A stretch of 64,000 nucleotides of DNA from NCBI GenBank assembly GCA_910577115.1, contig CAJTMC010000006.1:1-64000 (forward strand), in the 5' to 3' direction. The position numbers were made by a program, and so were the translations under genes. This stretch comes from an uncultured Lachnospiraceae bacterium (lineage in GTDB: Bacteria > Bacillota > Clostridia > Lachnospirales > Lachnospiraceae). Shown here piece after piece: positions 43,696 to 52,296 of this stretch (positions are counted from its first letter, which is position 1; each line of letters begins with the position of its first letter). The notes beneath the pieces are model-generated. The model was given only the letters and a program-made list of their open reading frames with translations. It had not been told where the DNA came from and ran no database searches.

Positions 43696-43750
43696 AAGTT
43701 AGATGGAATATTTTTAGAAGACTGGATAAAGTGTGAAGGAGGAAGGAAAC

Positions 43751-44974
43751 TTGCTCGAGATTAGATCAAACGAAACGGATGCGGCAGCAAGAATCATAGT
43801 AGTAGGTGTAGGCGGAGCCGGAAATAATGCCGTAAACCGAATGATAGATGAGGCAATTACTGGGGTAGAGTTTATAGGAGCAAATACGGACAAGCAGGCG
43901 TTAAAGCTTTGCAAGGCTCCAAAGTGTTTACAGATTGGGGAGAAGCTTACAAAAGGACTTGGCGCGGGAGCAAAGCCCGAGGTTGGTGAAAAGGCGGCCG
44001 AGGAGAGCTCAGAGGAGATAAAAGAGGCGATTAAAGGATCGGACATGGTGTTCGTTACCTGCGGAATGGGCGGCGGTACCGGAACCGGAGCTGCGCCTAT
44101 TGTGGCGGCAATTGCAAAGGAACTGGGGATCCTGACAGTCGGCGTTGTGACAAAGCCCTTTGGATTTGAGGCAAAGAAGCGCATGACAAACGCGCTTTCC
44201 GGAATAGAGAAGTTAAAAGAACATGTGGACACGCTCATCATTATTCCAAATGACAAGCTTCTTGAGATTGTGGACAGGCGTACGACCATGCCGGAGGCAT
44301 TAAAGAAGGCTGATGAGGTGTTGCAGCAGTCCGTACAGGGGATTACGGACTTAATTAATGTACCTTCCCTGATTAATCTTGATTTTGCGGATATTCAGAC
44401 CGTTATGAAGGACAAGGGGATTGCGCATATCGGTATCGGATACGGCAAGGGCGAGACAAAGGCGGCAGATGCAATCCGAATGGCAGTGGAATCTCCGCTT
44501 CTTGAGACGACAATCAGCAGTGCAACCGATGTTATTTTAAATATTTCAGGCGATATTTCAATCTTTGACGCAAACGACGCTGCAAACTACATACGTGAGC
44601 TTGCAGGTGATGACATCAATGTCATTTTGGGCGCGATGTATAATGAGGATATGGCAGATACCTGTACGGTCACGGTGATTGCAACCGGCATTCAGGAGGT
44701 AGCGCCTGTTGTGTCGCCAATCAGTGCAATTGGCAAGATGAACAATAATTTTTCAATGCCAAAGCCTGTGGTCAATTCGCAGTCCGGCCAGGTTGTAAGA
44801 CCAAGGCCGCAGGCGCCGCAGGGGCTGAATGTGATACAGCCGAATCAAAATCCGAACGCAGGCGCAGGCAATCCTTCCGCGCCGCAAAAACCGATTCAGG
44901 GAATTAAGCCGACAGGCGATTTAAGCAGTAATGTAAGGGAAAAGACCTTGAAGATACCGGATTTTTTGAAATAA
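43751..44974 (+). CDS. ftsZ: cell-division protein FtsZ
   Basis: The 407-residue tubulin-like GTPase that forms the division ring. GTP-binding features: VVGVGGAGNNAVNRM near residue 20, ANTDKQAL, the tubulin signature GGGTGTGAAP near 105, and the T7 loop NLDFADIQTVM. The C-terminal linker is Pro/Gln/Asn-rich and ends in the conserved peptide LKIPDFLK, which binds FtsA, SepF and ZipA-like partners. The start is probably TTG 43751: AAGGAGG at 43736-43742 lies 8 nt upstream, whereas GTG 43733 precedes that site. A strong terminator follows. Confidence 0.96.
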   Translation: MLEIRSNETDAAARIIVVGVGGAGNNAVNRMIDEAITGVEFIGANTDKQALKLCKAPKCLQIGEKLTKGLGAGAKPEVGEKAAEESSEEIKEAIKGSDMVFVTCGMGGGTGTGAAPIVAAIAKELGILTVGVVTKPFGFEAKKRMTNALSGIEKLKEHVDTLIIIPNDKLLEIVDRRTTMPEALKKADEVLQQSVQGITDLINVPSLINLDFADIQTVMKDKGIAHIGIGYGKGETKAADAIRMAVESPLLETTISSATDVILNISGDISIFDANDAANYIRELAGDDINVILGAMYNEDMADTCTVTVIATGIQEVAPVVSPISAIGKMNNNFSMPKPVVNSQSGQVVRPRPQAPQGLNVIQPNQNPNAGAGNPSAPQKPIQGIKPTGDLSSNVREKTLKIPDFLK

Positions 44975-45018
44975 AAGAATTTTGAAATAAAAGAAAAGTC
45001 GAAAAATAACTATAATTT

Positions 45019-45055
45019 AGTCTCATGCTTTGACAAAAAAAGCATGGGACTTTTT
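45019..45055 (+). terminator. rho-independent terminator of ftsZ
   Basis: A 13-bp stem with one G-U pair, AGTCTCATGCTTT / AAAGCATGGGACT, 7-nt loop, then five T. It separates ftsZ from spoIIGA. Confidence 0.9.
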
Positions 45056-45082
45056 GTATACTGATTATGTTGATTGGCACTG

Positions 45083-45865
45083 ATGGAGGTGATTGGAATT
45101 TATGAGGTATACGTTGATGTTTATTTCATAGAAAATGTGCTGCTTGATATGCTTGTCCTTTTGTCAGTGGCGCTTTTGCTTGGGAAAAAGCCTGTGCTGT
45201 GGCGGCTTATTTTGGCCTCGGTTTTGGGCGGAGCGGGAGCTGTGCTGATTTTGTGGGCAGGGCTTCGCTACGGAATTGTTTATATTTTATCAGTGCTTTT
45301 CCTTGACATGGCAATGTGCCTGCTTTTGTTTTCCGACATCAGACAGATGCTGGTGCAGGTGGTTTATTTTCACAGTCTTTGCTTTATTTACACGAAAATC
45401 GGCAGTTGTATGGCGGCGCTTGGATTCGGGCATTTTGAAAGAACTGCGGCATCTGTGCTGCTTGTGGCGGCAGTGATTTTTGTAGGTGCATATAAAAAGA
45501 GGCTTGAGAAAAAGCGATTGTATCAGGTGCGTATTGTGGAAGGCGGAAAGCAGCTTCACTTTCAGGCGCTTTTTGATACGGGAAATTCACTTACGGATCC
45601 CTATACGGGAAAGCCTGTGTCAATTGTTGAAGAAAATGAGGATATCCTTTGCTGGCTGCACACAAAGCCGCAGAAGTATCGTGTGATTCCGTTTCGCAGT
45701 ATTGGAAAGGATAACGGACTTTTGGAGGGGACACAAGTAGATGAGCTGATCATTTGCGGTAAGGATGGACAAAAAGTAGAGAAGGACGCTGTAATAGCGC
45801 TTTATAAAGGTAGACTGTCGGGGGATGGTTCCTTTCAGATGATATTAAATCAGGGTTTGTTCTGA
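45083..45865 (+). CDS. spoIIGA: sigma-E processing peptidase SpoIIGA
   Basis: A membrane aspartic protease that cleaves pro-sigma-E in the mother cell. Five to six membrane helices fill the first 145 residues; the cytoplasmic protease half contains the DTGNSLTDPYTGKPVSI active-site motif. It precedes sigE by 18 nt, as in Bacillus and Clostridia. The start is uncertain: ATG 45083 gives 260 residues but has a poor ribosome site, whereas GGAGGTG at 45085-45091 points to the ATT codon at 45098 (Ile-Tyr-Glu-Val-Tyr), close to the usual family start. No Spo0A box was identified in the 100-nt upstream region. Confidence 0.9.
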   Translation: MEVIGIYEVYVDVYFIENVLLDMLVLLSVALLLGKKPVLWRLILASVLGGAGAVLILWAGLRYGIVYILSVLFLDMAMCLLLFSDIRQMLVQVVYFHSLCFIYTKIGSCMAALGFGHFERTAASVLLVAAVIFVGAYKKRLEKKRLYQVRIVEGGKQLHFQALFDTGNSLTDPYTGKPVSIVEENEDILCWLHTKPQKYRVIPFRSIGKDNGLLEGTQVDELIICGKDGQKVEKDAVIALYKGRLSGDGSFQMILNQGLF

Positions 45866-45883
45866 GCAAGGAGGAGAGAAAAG

Positions 45884-46615
45884 ATGATAATCAAGCTATA
45901 CCTGCCGGGGAAAATGAGACTGTGCCTAAAGAAAAATAACCAAAAAAATACGGGTAATAATGAGATTCATTATATCGGAGGTTCCGAGGTGCTTCCTGCT
46001 CCGCTTGACAGCGAGGAGGAAAATGAGATGATAAACGGTTTGGAGGGAGAAAATGCTAATGGGGCGCGTTCTACGCTGATTGAACACAATCTAAGGCTTG
46101 TGGTCTACATCGCAAAGAAGTTTGACAATACGGGAGTCGGCGTGGAGGATTTGATTTCGATTGGTACAATCGGCTTGATTAAGGCAATCAATACCTTTAA
46201 CAGAGATAAAAACATTAAGCTTGCAACCTATGCTTCAAGATGTATTGAAAATGAAATTCTGATGTATCTTAGAAGGAACAACAAGACGAAGCTTGAGGTA
46301 TCAATTGACGAGCCGCTTAATGTGGACTGGGACGGCAACGAGCTCTTGCTGTCGGATATTCTCGGAACGGACGAGGATGTGATTTACCGCGACGTGGAAA
46401 ATGAGGTGGAGCGCAAACTTCTGAGAAAGGCGATTGGAAAGCTCGGAGAGCGGGAAAAGACGATTATCATGCTGCGGTTTGGATTAAACAATCCCAATGA
46501 TACGGAGATGACGCAAAAGGAAGTAGCAGATTATCTCGGAATTTCGCAGTCTTATATTTCAAGACTGGAAAAGAAGATTATGAAGCGGTTAAAGAAAGAG
46601 CTTGTTACATATTAA
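45884..46615 (+). CDS. sigE: sporulation sigma factor SigE (pro-sigma-E)
   Basis: The 243-residue mother-cell sigma factor. A pro-sequence of about 29 residues, basic and amphipathic, ends at NEIH-YIGGSEVLPAPL, matching the SpoIIGA cleavage region of Bacillus pro-SigE. Region 2 has RLVVYIAKKFDNTGVGVEDLISIGTIGLIKA split over the -10-binding helix, and region 4 ends with EMTQKEVADYLGISQSYISRLEKKI. AAGGAGGAG precedes the ATG. It is probably co-transcribed with spoIIGA and activated only after asymmetric septation. Confidence 0.96.
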   Translation: MIIKLYLPGKMRLCLKKNNQKNTGNNEIHYIGGSEVLPAPLDSEEENEMINGLEGENANGARSTLIEHNLRLVVYIAKKFDNTGVGVEDLISIGTIGLIKAINTFNRDKNIKLATYASRCIENEILMYLRRNNKTKLEVSIDEPLNVDWDGNELLLSDILGTDEDVIYRDVENEVERKLLRKAIGKLGEREKTIIMLRFGLNNPNDTEMTQKEVADYLGISQSYISRLEKKIMKRLKKELVTY

Positions 46616-46699
46616 TCAAAAGTACTTCTTGTATACATATGTCCGGTACCGGCGAGATGCGGGTGCAGAAGGCATAAGTATATAGGAGGTATTTTTATT

Positions 46700-47482
46700 A
46701 TGGCTATAGGAAAAGTTGAAATATGCGGAGTAAACACGTCAAAGCTGCCGATTTTGAAAAATGAGGAGAAGGAGGCGCTGTTTGAAAGAATAGAGAATGG
46801 TGACAGGGAAGCAAGGGAGGAGTATATCAGAGGAAACCTGCGCCTTGTGTTGAGTGTGATTAAACGGTTTTCGCAGTCGAATGAGAATGTGGACGATTTA
46901 TTTCAGATTGGCTGCATAGGGTTAATCAAGGCGATTGATAATTTTGACAGCAGTTTAAATGTCAAATTTTCCACTTATGCGGTTCCTATGATTATTGGCG
47001 AAATTCGTCGGTTTTTGCGGGATTCGAGCAGCCCGATCCGGGTGAGCCGTTCGCTAAAGGATACGGCATACAAGGCGATTTATGCGAAGGAAAATCTGAC
47101 CAAAAAGAATTTGCGCGAGCCGACGATTATGGAAATTTCGGAGGAGATTGGGATTCCGAAGGAAGATATTGTCTATGCGCTTGACGCAATTCAAAATCCG
47201 ATGAGCCTGTACGAGCCGGTTTATACGGAGGGCGGCGATACGTTGTATGTAATGGATCAAATCAGCGACAAGAAGTGCAAGGAGGAAAACTGGATTGAAA
47301 ACATTTCGCTCAGCGAGGCGATGAAGCGGCTTGACGAGCGGGAGAATGAGATTATCATGCTGCGGTTTTTTGAGGGAAAGACGCAGATGGAGGTGGCGGA
47401 GTATATTGGGATTTCGCAGGCGCAGGTGTCACGTCTTGAGAAAAATGCGCTCCGGACGATGAAAAAGTATCTTGTTTTTTAA
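46700..47482 (+). CDS. sigG: sporulation sigma factor SigG
   Basis: The 260-residue late forespore sigma factor. The SigG-specific N-terminus VEICGVNTSKLPILKNEE is present, followed by region 2 (NVDDLFQIGCIGLIKAIDNF, KFSTYAVPMIIGEIRRFLRD), region 3 with IRVSRSLKDTAYKA, and region 4 GKTQMEVAEYIGISQAQVSRLEK. TAGGAGGT lies 12 nt before the ATG. The 84-bp gap after sigE allows a separate sigma-F/G promoter, but none matches the consensus well; it contains a CCGGTACCGG palindrome (46643-46652). Confidence 0.96.
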   Translation: MAIGKVEICGVNTSKLPILKNEEKEALFERIENGDREAREEYIRGNLRLVLSVIKRFSQSNENVDDLFQIGCIGLIKAIDNFDSSLNVKFSTYAVPMIIGEIRRFLRDSSSPIRVSRSLKDTAYKAIYAKENLTKKNLREPTIMEISEEIGIPKEDIVYALDAIQNPMSLYEPVYTEGGDTLYVMDQISDKKCKEENWIENISLSEAMKRLDERENEIIMLRFFEGKTQMEVAEYIGISQAQVSRLEKNALRTMKKYLVF

Positions 47483-47513
47483 GTCTGTAAATGGAAAGCG
47501 GAAAGATACGCTA

Positions 47514-47542
47514 TTGACGAATTGGAAAAAACAATTTAAAAT
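47514..47542 (+). promoter_or_regulatory. sigma-A promoter of the sfp-like operon
   Basis: TTGACG at 47514-47519 and TAAAAT at 47537-47542, 17-bp spacer. The leader of about 160 nt contains a GC-rich hairpin, CCCCTGCA / TGCAGGGG, at 47640-47661 without a U tract. Confidence 0.6.
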
Positions 47543-47707
47543 AGTTTATAGTAGCAAAACTTTATGTAAAAGATTTACTTGTACAAATCAAACAGATGTT
47601 TTGGGTATTCAGGTTCTGTCTAAAATAAAAGCTTTTCTCCCCCTGCAATCCTATGCAGGGGTAACTTTTGATAATGGTGGGCAGTTTTCCGGCGGGAGGG
47701 AAGGCAT

Positions 47708-48409
47708 ATGAAAATTTATGCGGCAAGGGTCTGTGAGATACCAGACGGGCTTTGCGGGCGCCTTTTTCCTCTGTTGGACAGGAGAAGACAGGAGAAGGTA
47801 ACTGCCCTGAAAAATGAAAAAGAACGATTGCGGAGTATTTATGCGGGACTTCTTCTGCGGCATGCATTTTTGGCGGAAGGACATTGTGAGGAAATGTGGC
47901 AGCGCATTGAAATCGTGGAGGGAAGTCATGGAAAGCCGTATTTGCCAAATTGTACGGATTTCTACTATTCCCTTTCTCATTCGGGTGAATGGGTTATCTG
48001 CGCGGTGGACGATATTGAGACAGGTGCGGACATTCAGGAAGTGGGAGCGCTGAAGCTGGCGGTTGCAAAAAGATTTTATTCCGATGAAGAGTATCACAGG
48101 CTGTTGCAGTATCAGTCAGAACCAGACAGACAGACGATGGATTTGTACAGAATATGGGCTGCAAAAGAAAGTTGTGTCAAGCTTACGGGAAGGGGTATCG
48201 GTGCAGGTATTCACAGATATGTTACGGACAGCGCTTACACGCATATAAATGATATAGAGGAAAACACACTCTGCTTTGTAAGACTGTATGAGAGCATACA
48301 GGGTTACGTGATATGTGTATGCAGCAGTCGTGAGTGCTTTCCAGAGCATATCATAATAACGGACTTGACGAACAATATGTTCAACATGGGAGGAGAAGGA
48401 ACATGCTAA
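47708..48409 (+). CDS. 4'-phosphopantetheinyl transferase, Sfp type
   Basis: A 233-residue enzyme that moves phosphopantetheine from CoA to a Ser of carrier proteins in fatty-acid, polyketide or non-ribosomal peptide systems. Family motifs are visible: GKPYLP, YYSLSHSGEWVICAV, the Mg-binding GADIQ (D-x-x/E type) and RIWAAKESCVKLTGRGI (W-x-x-K-E-S/A). It resembles the Sfp rather than the AcpS fold. No carrier-protein or synthase gene is in this window. AGGGAAGG precedes the ATG. The last 7 nt overlap the start of a large unknown gene, implying coupled translation. Confidence 0.88.
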   Translation: MKIYAARVCEIPDGLCGRLFPLLDRRRQEKVTALKNEKERLRSIYAGLLLRHAFLAEGHCEEMWQRIEIVEGSHGKPYLPNCTDFYYSLSHSGEWVICAVDDIETGADIQEVGALKLAVAKRFYSDEEYHRLLQYQSEPDRQTMDLYRIWAAKESCVKLTGRGIGAGIHRYVTDSAYTHINDIEENTLCFVRLYESIQGYVICVCSSRECFPEHIIITDLTNNMFNMGGEGTC

Positions 48410-50724
48410 AAGAAATAGGGAAGAATGTGGTCAAAAAAGGTGAGGTCATATTCGCAAAGGGCGAGAGGATCACACAGATCGGAATTCTTCTTGCAGGAAA
48501 GGTTGTCATGCAGGGAGAGTATTACCGGATTGTGAGGGCGCAGGGTACATATTTGGCGTTAAACAGAATGAATGATGAGGTATACAACGCAACTTATACG
48601 GCAATTGAGGACTCCGTTGTCTATGCCCTTCCGGTGCAGGGAGAAGGAACGCTGCGCAACATTATCGCAAAGAATGCGGACTACCGTGCGATTATGATTT
48701 CGTCGCAGTTTAAGAATGCACTGGAGGTATACAGAATCAAGACCAGCCTGGCAGACAGGGCAGAGCGGCTTTTTAATTTCGTAAGAAAAAGTTATGAGGA
48801 CTACAAAACATTCTGCAAGGATTTTGGCGTGGCAGTGATGGGACTTGAGGAGCTCGAACAACTGCAGCCTTATCAGGCGCTTCTTGATATTAATGAATAC
48901 AGAATGCCCTATTATGAGGAGGGCGCCAAGATTCCGCTCAGTGCAAATAAGCAGTATTTTTCATACAGTGAGGAAATGGTCAATTTTCAGGTGAATGAAA
49001 TCATAACGCTTGTGGCGTCTTTTCGTGAGGACTGCGGTGCGATGATTGATTATATCAAAGGGATTATTGATATTTTGGGACTTCGCCCGAGACAAAATCT
49101 TTTTGAGTATATTTGCGCAAAGGCGCAGGAAGTGAAGAAAAAGGATGACCTTCCGGCAGAACTGACAGAACTGCTAAAAACGATTTTAGACGAGTTGGAA
49201 TTTCAGTATGGTGCGCTCAGACAGCAGCTCGGAGGCATGCAAAAGCTTGATACGACAGCCTTAAAAGATGCAATGGCAGCGCTTGCGGGAAAAGAGGTCA
49301 TTGCGAAGGAAGAGAAGACAAAGGAAGAGCGGGAAAAGGAGATTGAAAGGGATGTGGCATCACTTCCCAATTCGTTAGATCAGATTTTACGATTTGCGCC
49401 AATCAGTGACGAGGATAAAGAGAAGTTAAAAACGAATATTGACCATCTTGTGGAGGTGCCGGACAGACTTTCGGCAGAAGACGATGTCAAGAAGGCCAAA
49501 AAGACGATTACGCCGATTGTGTTTAAGCTTTACCTTGCATGCTACCGCAAAATCAGGGAAGGGCTGATAGCGCCGCCGAAGGCTGTGGAGCTTTTTATGA
49601 ATTACGGCTATATTGATGAACGGCTTTTGGATCCGGAGCACCTTGAATTTTTGTGTGGTATCGAGTATGAGGAAAATGAAGGACCATGTAAGGTTGTCAG
49701 CATGATGGAATGGCTCGATATGATTAAAGAGGGTAAGAGAGAGCCTTCTAAGAGTGAGTTTGACGAGGATTATGTAGAGAACCTACGTTCGCTGAAAAAA
49801 CAGGGTGAAATTACGGAGAAAGAGCAGAAGGTACTGCTGAATGACATGGATAAGCGTGTGGAATATGAGGTTATGAACATGTTCATGAGTAATATGCGTA
49901 CGCTTTATGGTCAGCCGTCGGCATATATGCCCGTTCTTTACAAAGAAGCGATATTTGGATATCTTGATAAAATACTTGTCACAAAGCGCAGTATCAATGA
50001 GAGCGTAAAGAATCTGGTGAAGCTTGACTATTCCGTATTTTACAGGGAGGTTATCTATTCAAATACAGATCTCAAGATTACAAATGAGACGGTTATGAAG
50101 AACGTGTATCCGGATGTAATTTTGTTTCCGCTTTTTGGAACAAACGCTGCCATGTGGCAGGAAATCGGCGGAAAGAACAAAGGCACGCCCGCGCGTTTCT
50201 GCTTTCCTGTGATGACAAGTACGAATATTGATGAGCTTATGGTGAAGATGCTTGGACGGTTCCGCTGGGAAATCTGCCGCTGCATACAGGGTATGGCATG
50301 GAATGACGTGAAAGTAAAGTCGCTTACTTCGGAGTATATGGATTATATTCAGTTTTACAGAAAGAACCGCGACCTTTCCGACGAGGCGCGTGAGAAAGTG
50401 AAGCTTCAGATACAAAAGGCGAGAAACAACTCGCGTGAGATTTTCCTGATTGATTATGAATCATGGATTAAAAATGAGGCAAACGGTTCCATGAAGATGA
50501 ACAAGGTGGCAAGGGAGATTATTGCAACTTATTGTCCGTTTGAGAAGTCACTGCGAACGAAGTTAAATTCCCAGCGCCCTTATGAGGTAGCGCAGGCGAG
50601 AAGCATGCGAAATGCCCAAAAGAAGAAACAGGAGTTTGAAGTTAAGATTAAGGCATTGCAGAAGGTGACGAGTGAGATACCGAATGAGATGATGAATACG
50701 TATAAGTTTTATGCTGAGATGTAA
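48403..50724 (+). CDS. large protein of unknown function with an N-terminal cNMP-binding-like domain
   Basis: A 773-residue cytoplasmic protein without signal peptide or membrane segment. Residues 1-115 resemble the cyclic-nucleotide-binding jelly roll (VVKKGEVIFAKGERITQIGILLAGKVVMQ), but the phosphate-binding cassette with its conserved Glu and Arg is not evident, so ligand binding may be lost. The rest is mostly helical, with a charged coiled coil near 295-325 (AKEEKTKEEREKEIERD) and a well-conserved-looking C-terminal half (YPDVILFPLFGTNAAMWQEIGG, TARFCFP-like GTPARFCFPVMTS, FRWEICRCIQGMAWNDV) that I cannot assign. GGAGAAGGA lies before ATG 48403, overlapping the Sfp gene. Partner or regulator roles would be guesses. 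Confidence 0.75.
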   Translation: MLKEIGKNVVKKGEVIFAKGERITQIGILLAGKVVMQGEYYRIVRAQGTYLALNRMNDEVYNATYTAIEDSVVYALPVQGEGTLRNIIAKNADYRAIMISSQFKNALEVYRIKTSLADRAERLFNFVRKSYEDYKTFCKDFGVAVMGLEELEQLQPYQALLDINEYRMPYYEEGAKIPLSANKQYFSYSEEMVNFQVNEIITLVASFREDCGAMIDYIKGIIDILGLRPRQNLFEYICAKAQEVKKKDDLPAELTELLKTILDELEFQYGALRQQLGGMQKLDTTALKDAMAALAGKEVIAKEEKTKEEREKEIERDVASLPNSLDQILRFAPISDEDKEKLKTNIDHLVEVPDRLSAEDDVKKAKKTITPIVFKLYLACYRKIREGLIAPPKAVELFMNYGYIDERLLDPEHLEFLCGIEYEENEGPCKVVSMMEWLDMIKEGKREPSKSEFDEDYVENLRSLKKQGEITEKEQKVLLNDMDKRVEYEVMNMFMSNMRTLYGQPSAYMPVLYKEAIFGYLDKILVTKRSINESVKNLVKLDYSVFYREVIYSNTDLKITNETVMKNVYPDVILFPLFGTNAAMWQEIGGKNKGTPARFCFPVMTSTNIDELMVKMLGRFRWEICRCIQGMAWNDVKVKSLTSEYMDYIQFYRKNRDLSDEAREKVKLQIQKARNNSREIFLIDYESWIKNEANGSMKMNKVAREIIATYCPFEKSLRTKLNSQRPYEVAQARSMRNAQKKKQEFEVKIKALQKVTSEIPNEMMNTYKFYAEM

Positions 50725-50731
50725 GCGTGAT

Positions 50732-50774
50732 AATAAGTCAAGACTGCGGCTTAAGCCGGAAGTCTTGACTTATT
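50732..50774 (+). terminator. bidirectional terminator overlapping the MATE stop codon
   Basis: A 14-bp stem, AATAAGTCAAGACT / complement, encloses a second palindrome CGGCTTAAGCCG (50747-50758), followed by GTTTT. It lies 7 nt after the cNMP-like gene, and its right arm is coding sequence for the last MATE residues on the other strand. Confidence 0.8.
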
Positions 50775-52094
50775 GTTTTCACGCCCGTAAATAAAGGCGG
50801 CAAATCCGGCGGATATAAACTCCGTAAAGCAGAATGCGTACCACACGCCGTCGGCGCCGTTAAATCTGCTGAACAAATAAGCTGCCGGCAGAATCACGGC
50901 TACGTATCTGAGCAGCGAGATAAAGAGCGACTGATATCCTTTTCCCAAGCCCTCCAGTGCGCCGGAGCAGGTGATGGAAACGGCTGATATGACAAAGCCG
51001 AAGCTGATGATATGCAAAGCAGTCACTCCAATCGTGATGGTTTCCTGGCTGTTTGTAAACAACCCAATCAGCTGTTCGGGAATCAGCCATGACAAGAGCA
51101 TACCAAGCAGCATAATTCCGATATTCATACGAAGTGCGGTATGATAAATCTTTTTCACGCGTCCATATTCTCCGGCTCCGAAATTATATCCCATCAGCGG
51201 CCGGATACCTTGAATAATTCCATTTGCAGTCAGATAGATAAAGGTCTGCAGCTTATAATATACGCCAAGAACAAGGACATATTTTTCCGAAAAACCGGCT
51301 AACAGCCCGTTTAATACGGAAATCAGGAGCGAGGGCAGCGCCAGATTCAGCGTTGCCGAAATCCCGATAGTATATAATTTTCGAACAATCGCGGGATCAA
51401 ATTTCAAATACGTCCGGTTGAGCTTAATAGGTGTGTTGCCGAAGAAATAAAATAACAGGTATAATATTAAAGTGACACACTGTCCGATTCCGGTAGCATA
51501 TGCTGCCCCTGCGATGCCGAGAGCAGGGAAAAAACCAATTCCGAAAATCAAAACCGGATCTAATATAATATTCACAATACAACCGCAGAGCATACTGAAC
51601 ATGGAAACGTTCATTTTACCAATTGACTGAAAAATTTTCTCATAGGATAATCCTAACATAATAACAGGAGAAAACAAAAAGGCTCTGTTGCAATAAAGCA
51701 GCGCAAGTCTTGTGATTTGGGCATCGGACGAAAAATTTTTTAAGAATGCAGGCATTCCCATAATGCACACAACCATGAGCAGCATGCCATGCAGGAAGCT
51801 GAGAACGGTTCCCTGCGTTGCCGCCTTGTTTGCCCGTATATTGTCACCGGCACCCAAATAAAATGCGATAATCGCATTCATACCGACGCCAAAACCAATC
51901 GCAATCGCGTTAATCAGGTTCTGTACGGGATAGACAAGCGCCAGTGCAGTCATGGCATTTTCACTGACCTTTGCCACAAAGTAACTGTCAATAATGTTAT
52001 ATAGCGAATTGACAGCCATAGAAATTACCATTGGAAGTGACATCGACAAAACCAATGGCAGTATTTTTTTCTCTTTCATAAATGTCTGATTCAT
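50751..52094 (-). CDS. MATE-family multidrug efflux transporter
   Basis: A 447-residue, 12-helix Na+/H+-coupled antiporter. Two homologous halves are apparent; family segments include LPLVLSMSLPMVISMAVNSLYNIIDSYFVAK and VGMNAIIAFYLGAGDNIRANKAATQG in the first and IQGIRPLMGYNFGAGEYGRVKK in the second. The closest named group is MepA/NorM-like. AAGGAGGAG at 52110-52102 precedes ATG 52094; the frame open upstream lacks a ribosome site. A hairpin at 52188-52216 lies between this gene and the CNNM gene on the same strand, so the two are probably transcribed apart or by attenuation. Confidence 0.92.
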   Translation of the reverse strand: MNQTFMKEKKILPLVLSMSLPMVISMAVNSLYNIIDSYFVAKVSENAMTALALVYPVQNLINAIAIGFGVGMNAIIAFYLGAGDNIRANKAATQGTVLSFLHGMLLMVVCIMGMPAFLKNFSSDAQITRLALLYCNRAFLFSPVIMLGLSYEKIFQSIGKMNVSMFSMLCGCIVNIILDPVLIFGIGFFPALGIAGAAYATGIGQCVTLILYLLFYFFGNTPIKLNRTYLKFDPAIVRKLYTIGISATLNLALPSLLISVLNGLLAGFSEKYVLVLGVYYKLQTFIYLTANGIIQGIRPLMGYNFGAGEYGRVKKIYHTALRMNIGIMLLGMLLSWLIPEQLIGLFTNSQETITIGVTALHIISFGFVISAVSITCSGALEGLGKGYQSLFISLLRYVAVILPAAYLFSRFNGADGVWYAFCFTEFISAGFAAFIYGRENNKSRLPA

Positions 52095-52181
52095 AAACAG
52101 TCTCCTCCTTGTCAATCAAAGCGCGGCTCTTGGCAAAATGACAGACGTTGGCACAATTTGCGCGTCGTCTTCGCCAAACAT

Positions 52182-52216
52182 AAAAAACCACACAACTACT
52201 TTGCGTAATTGTGTGG
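52182..52216 (-). terminator. minus-strand terminator after the CNNM gene
   Basis: CCACACAA / TTGTGTGG with a 13-nt loop; on the minus strand the second arm is followed by six T (complement of 52182-52187). It could also act as an attenuator in the MATE leader, since no good promoter is visible between it and the MATE start. Confidence 0.75.
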
Positions 52217-52296
52217 CGAAAAAAAGAAAATTTCTTGAAAAAATCCACTCCTGTAAAGGTTTTATAACAAACTTATATCACATATTCAGGCGTATG

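Noticed and set aside
46616..46699. A sigma-F or sigma-G promoter before sigG
   Set aside because: GTATA at 46631 and GGCATAAGTA at 46671 are 35 bp apart, and no other pair fits the consensus spacing.
52018..52248. A minus-strand open frame starting with GTG 52248, possibly a leader peptide before MATE
   Set aside because: It runs through the terminator hairpin and into the MATE gene in another frame, and has no clear ribosome site or homology.
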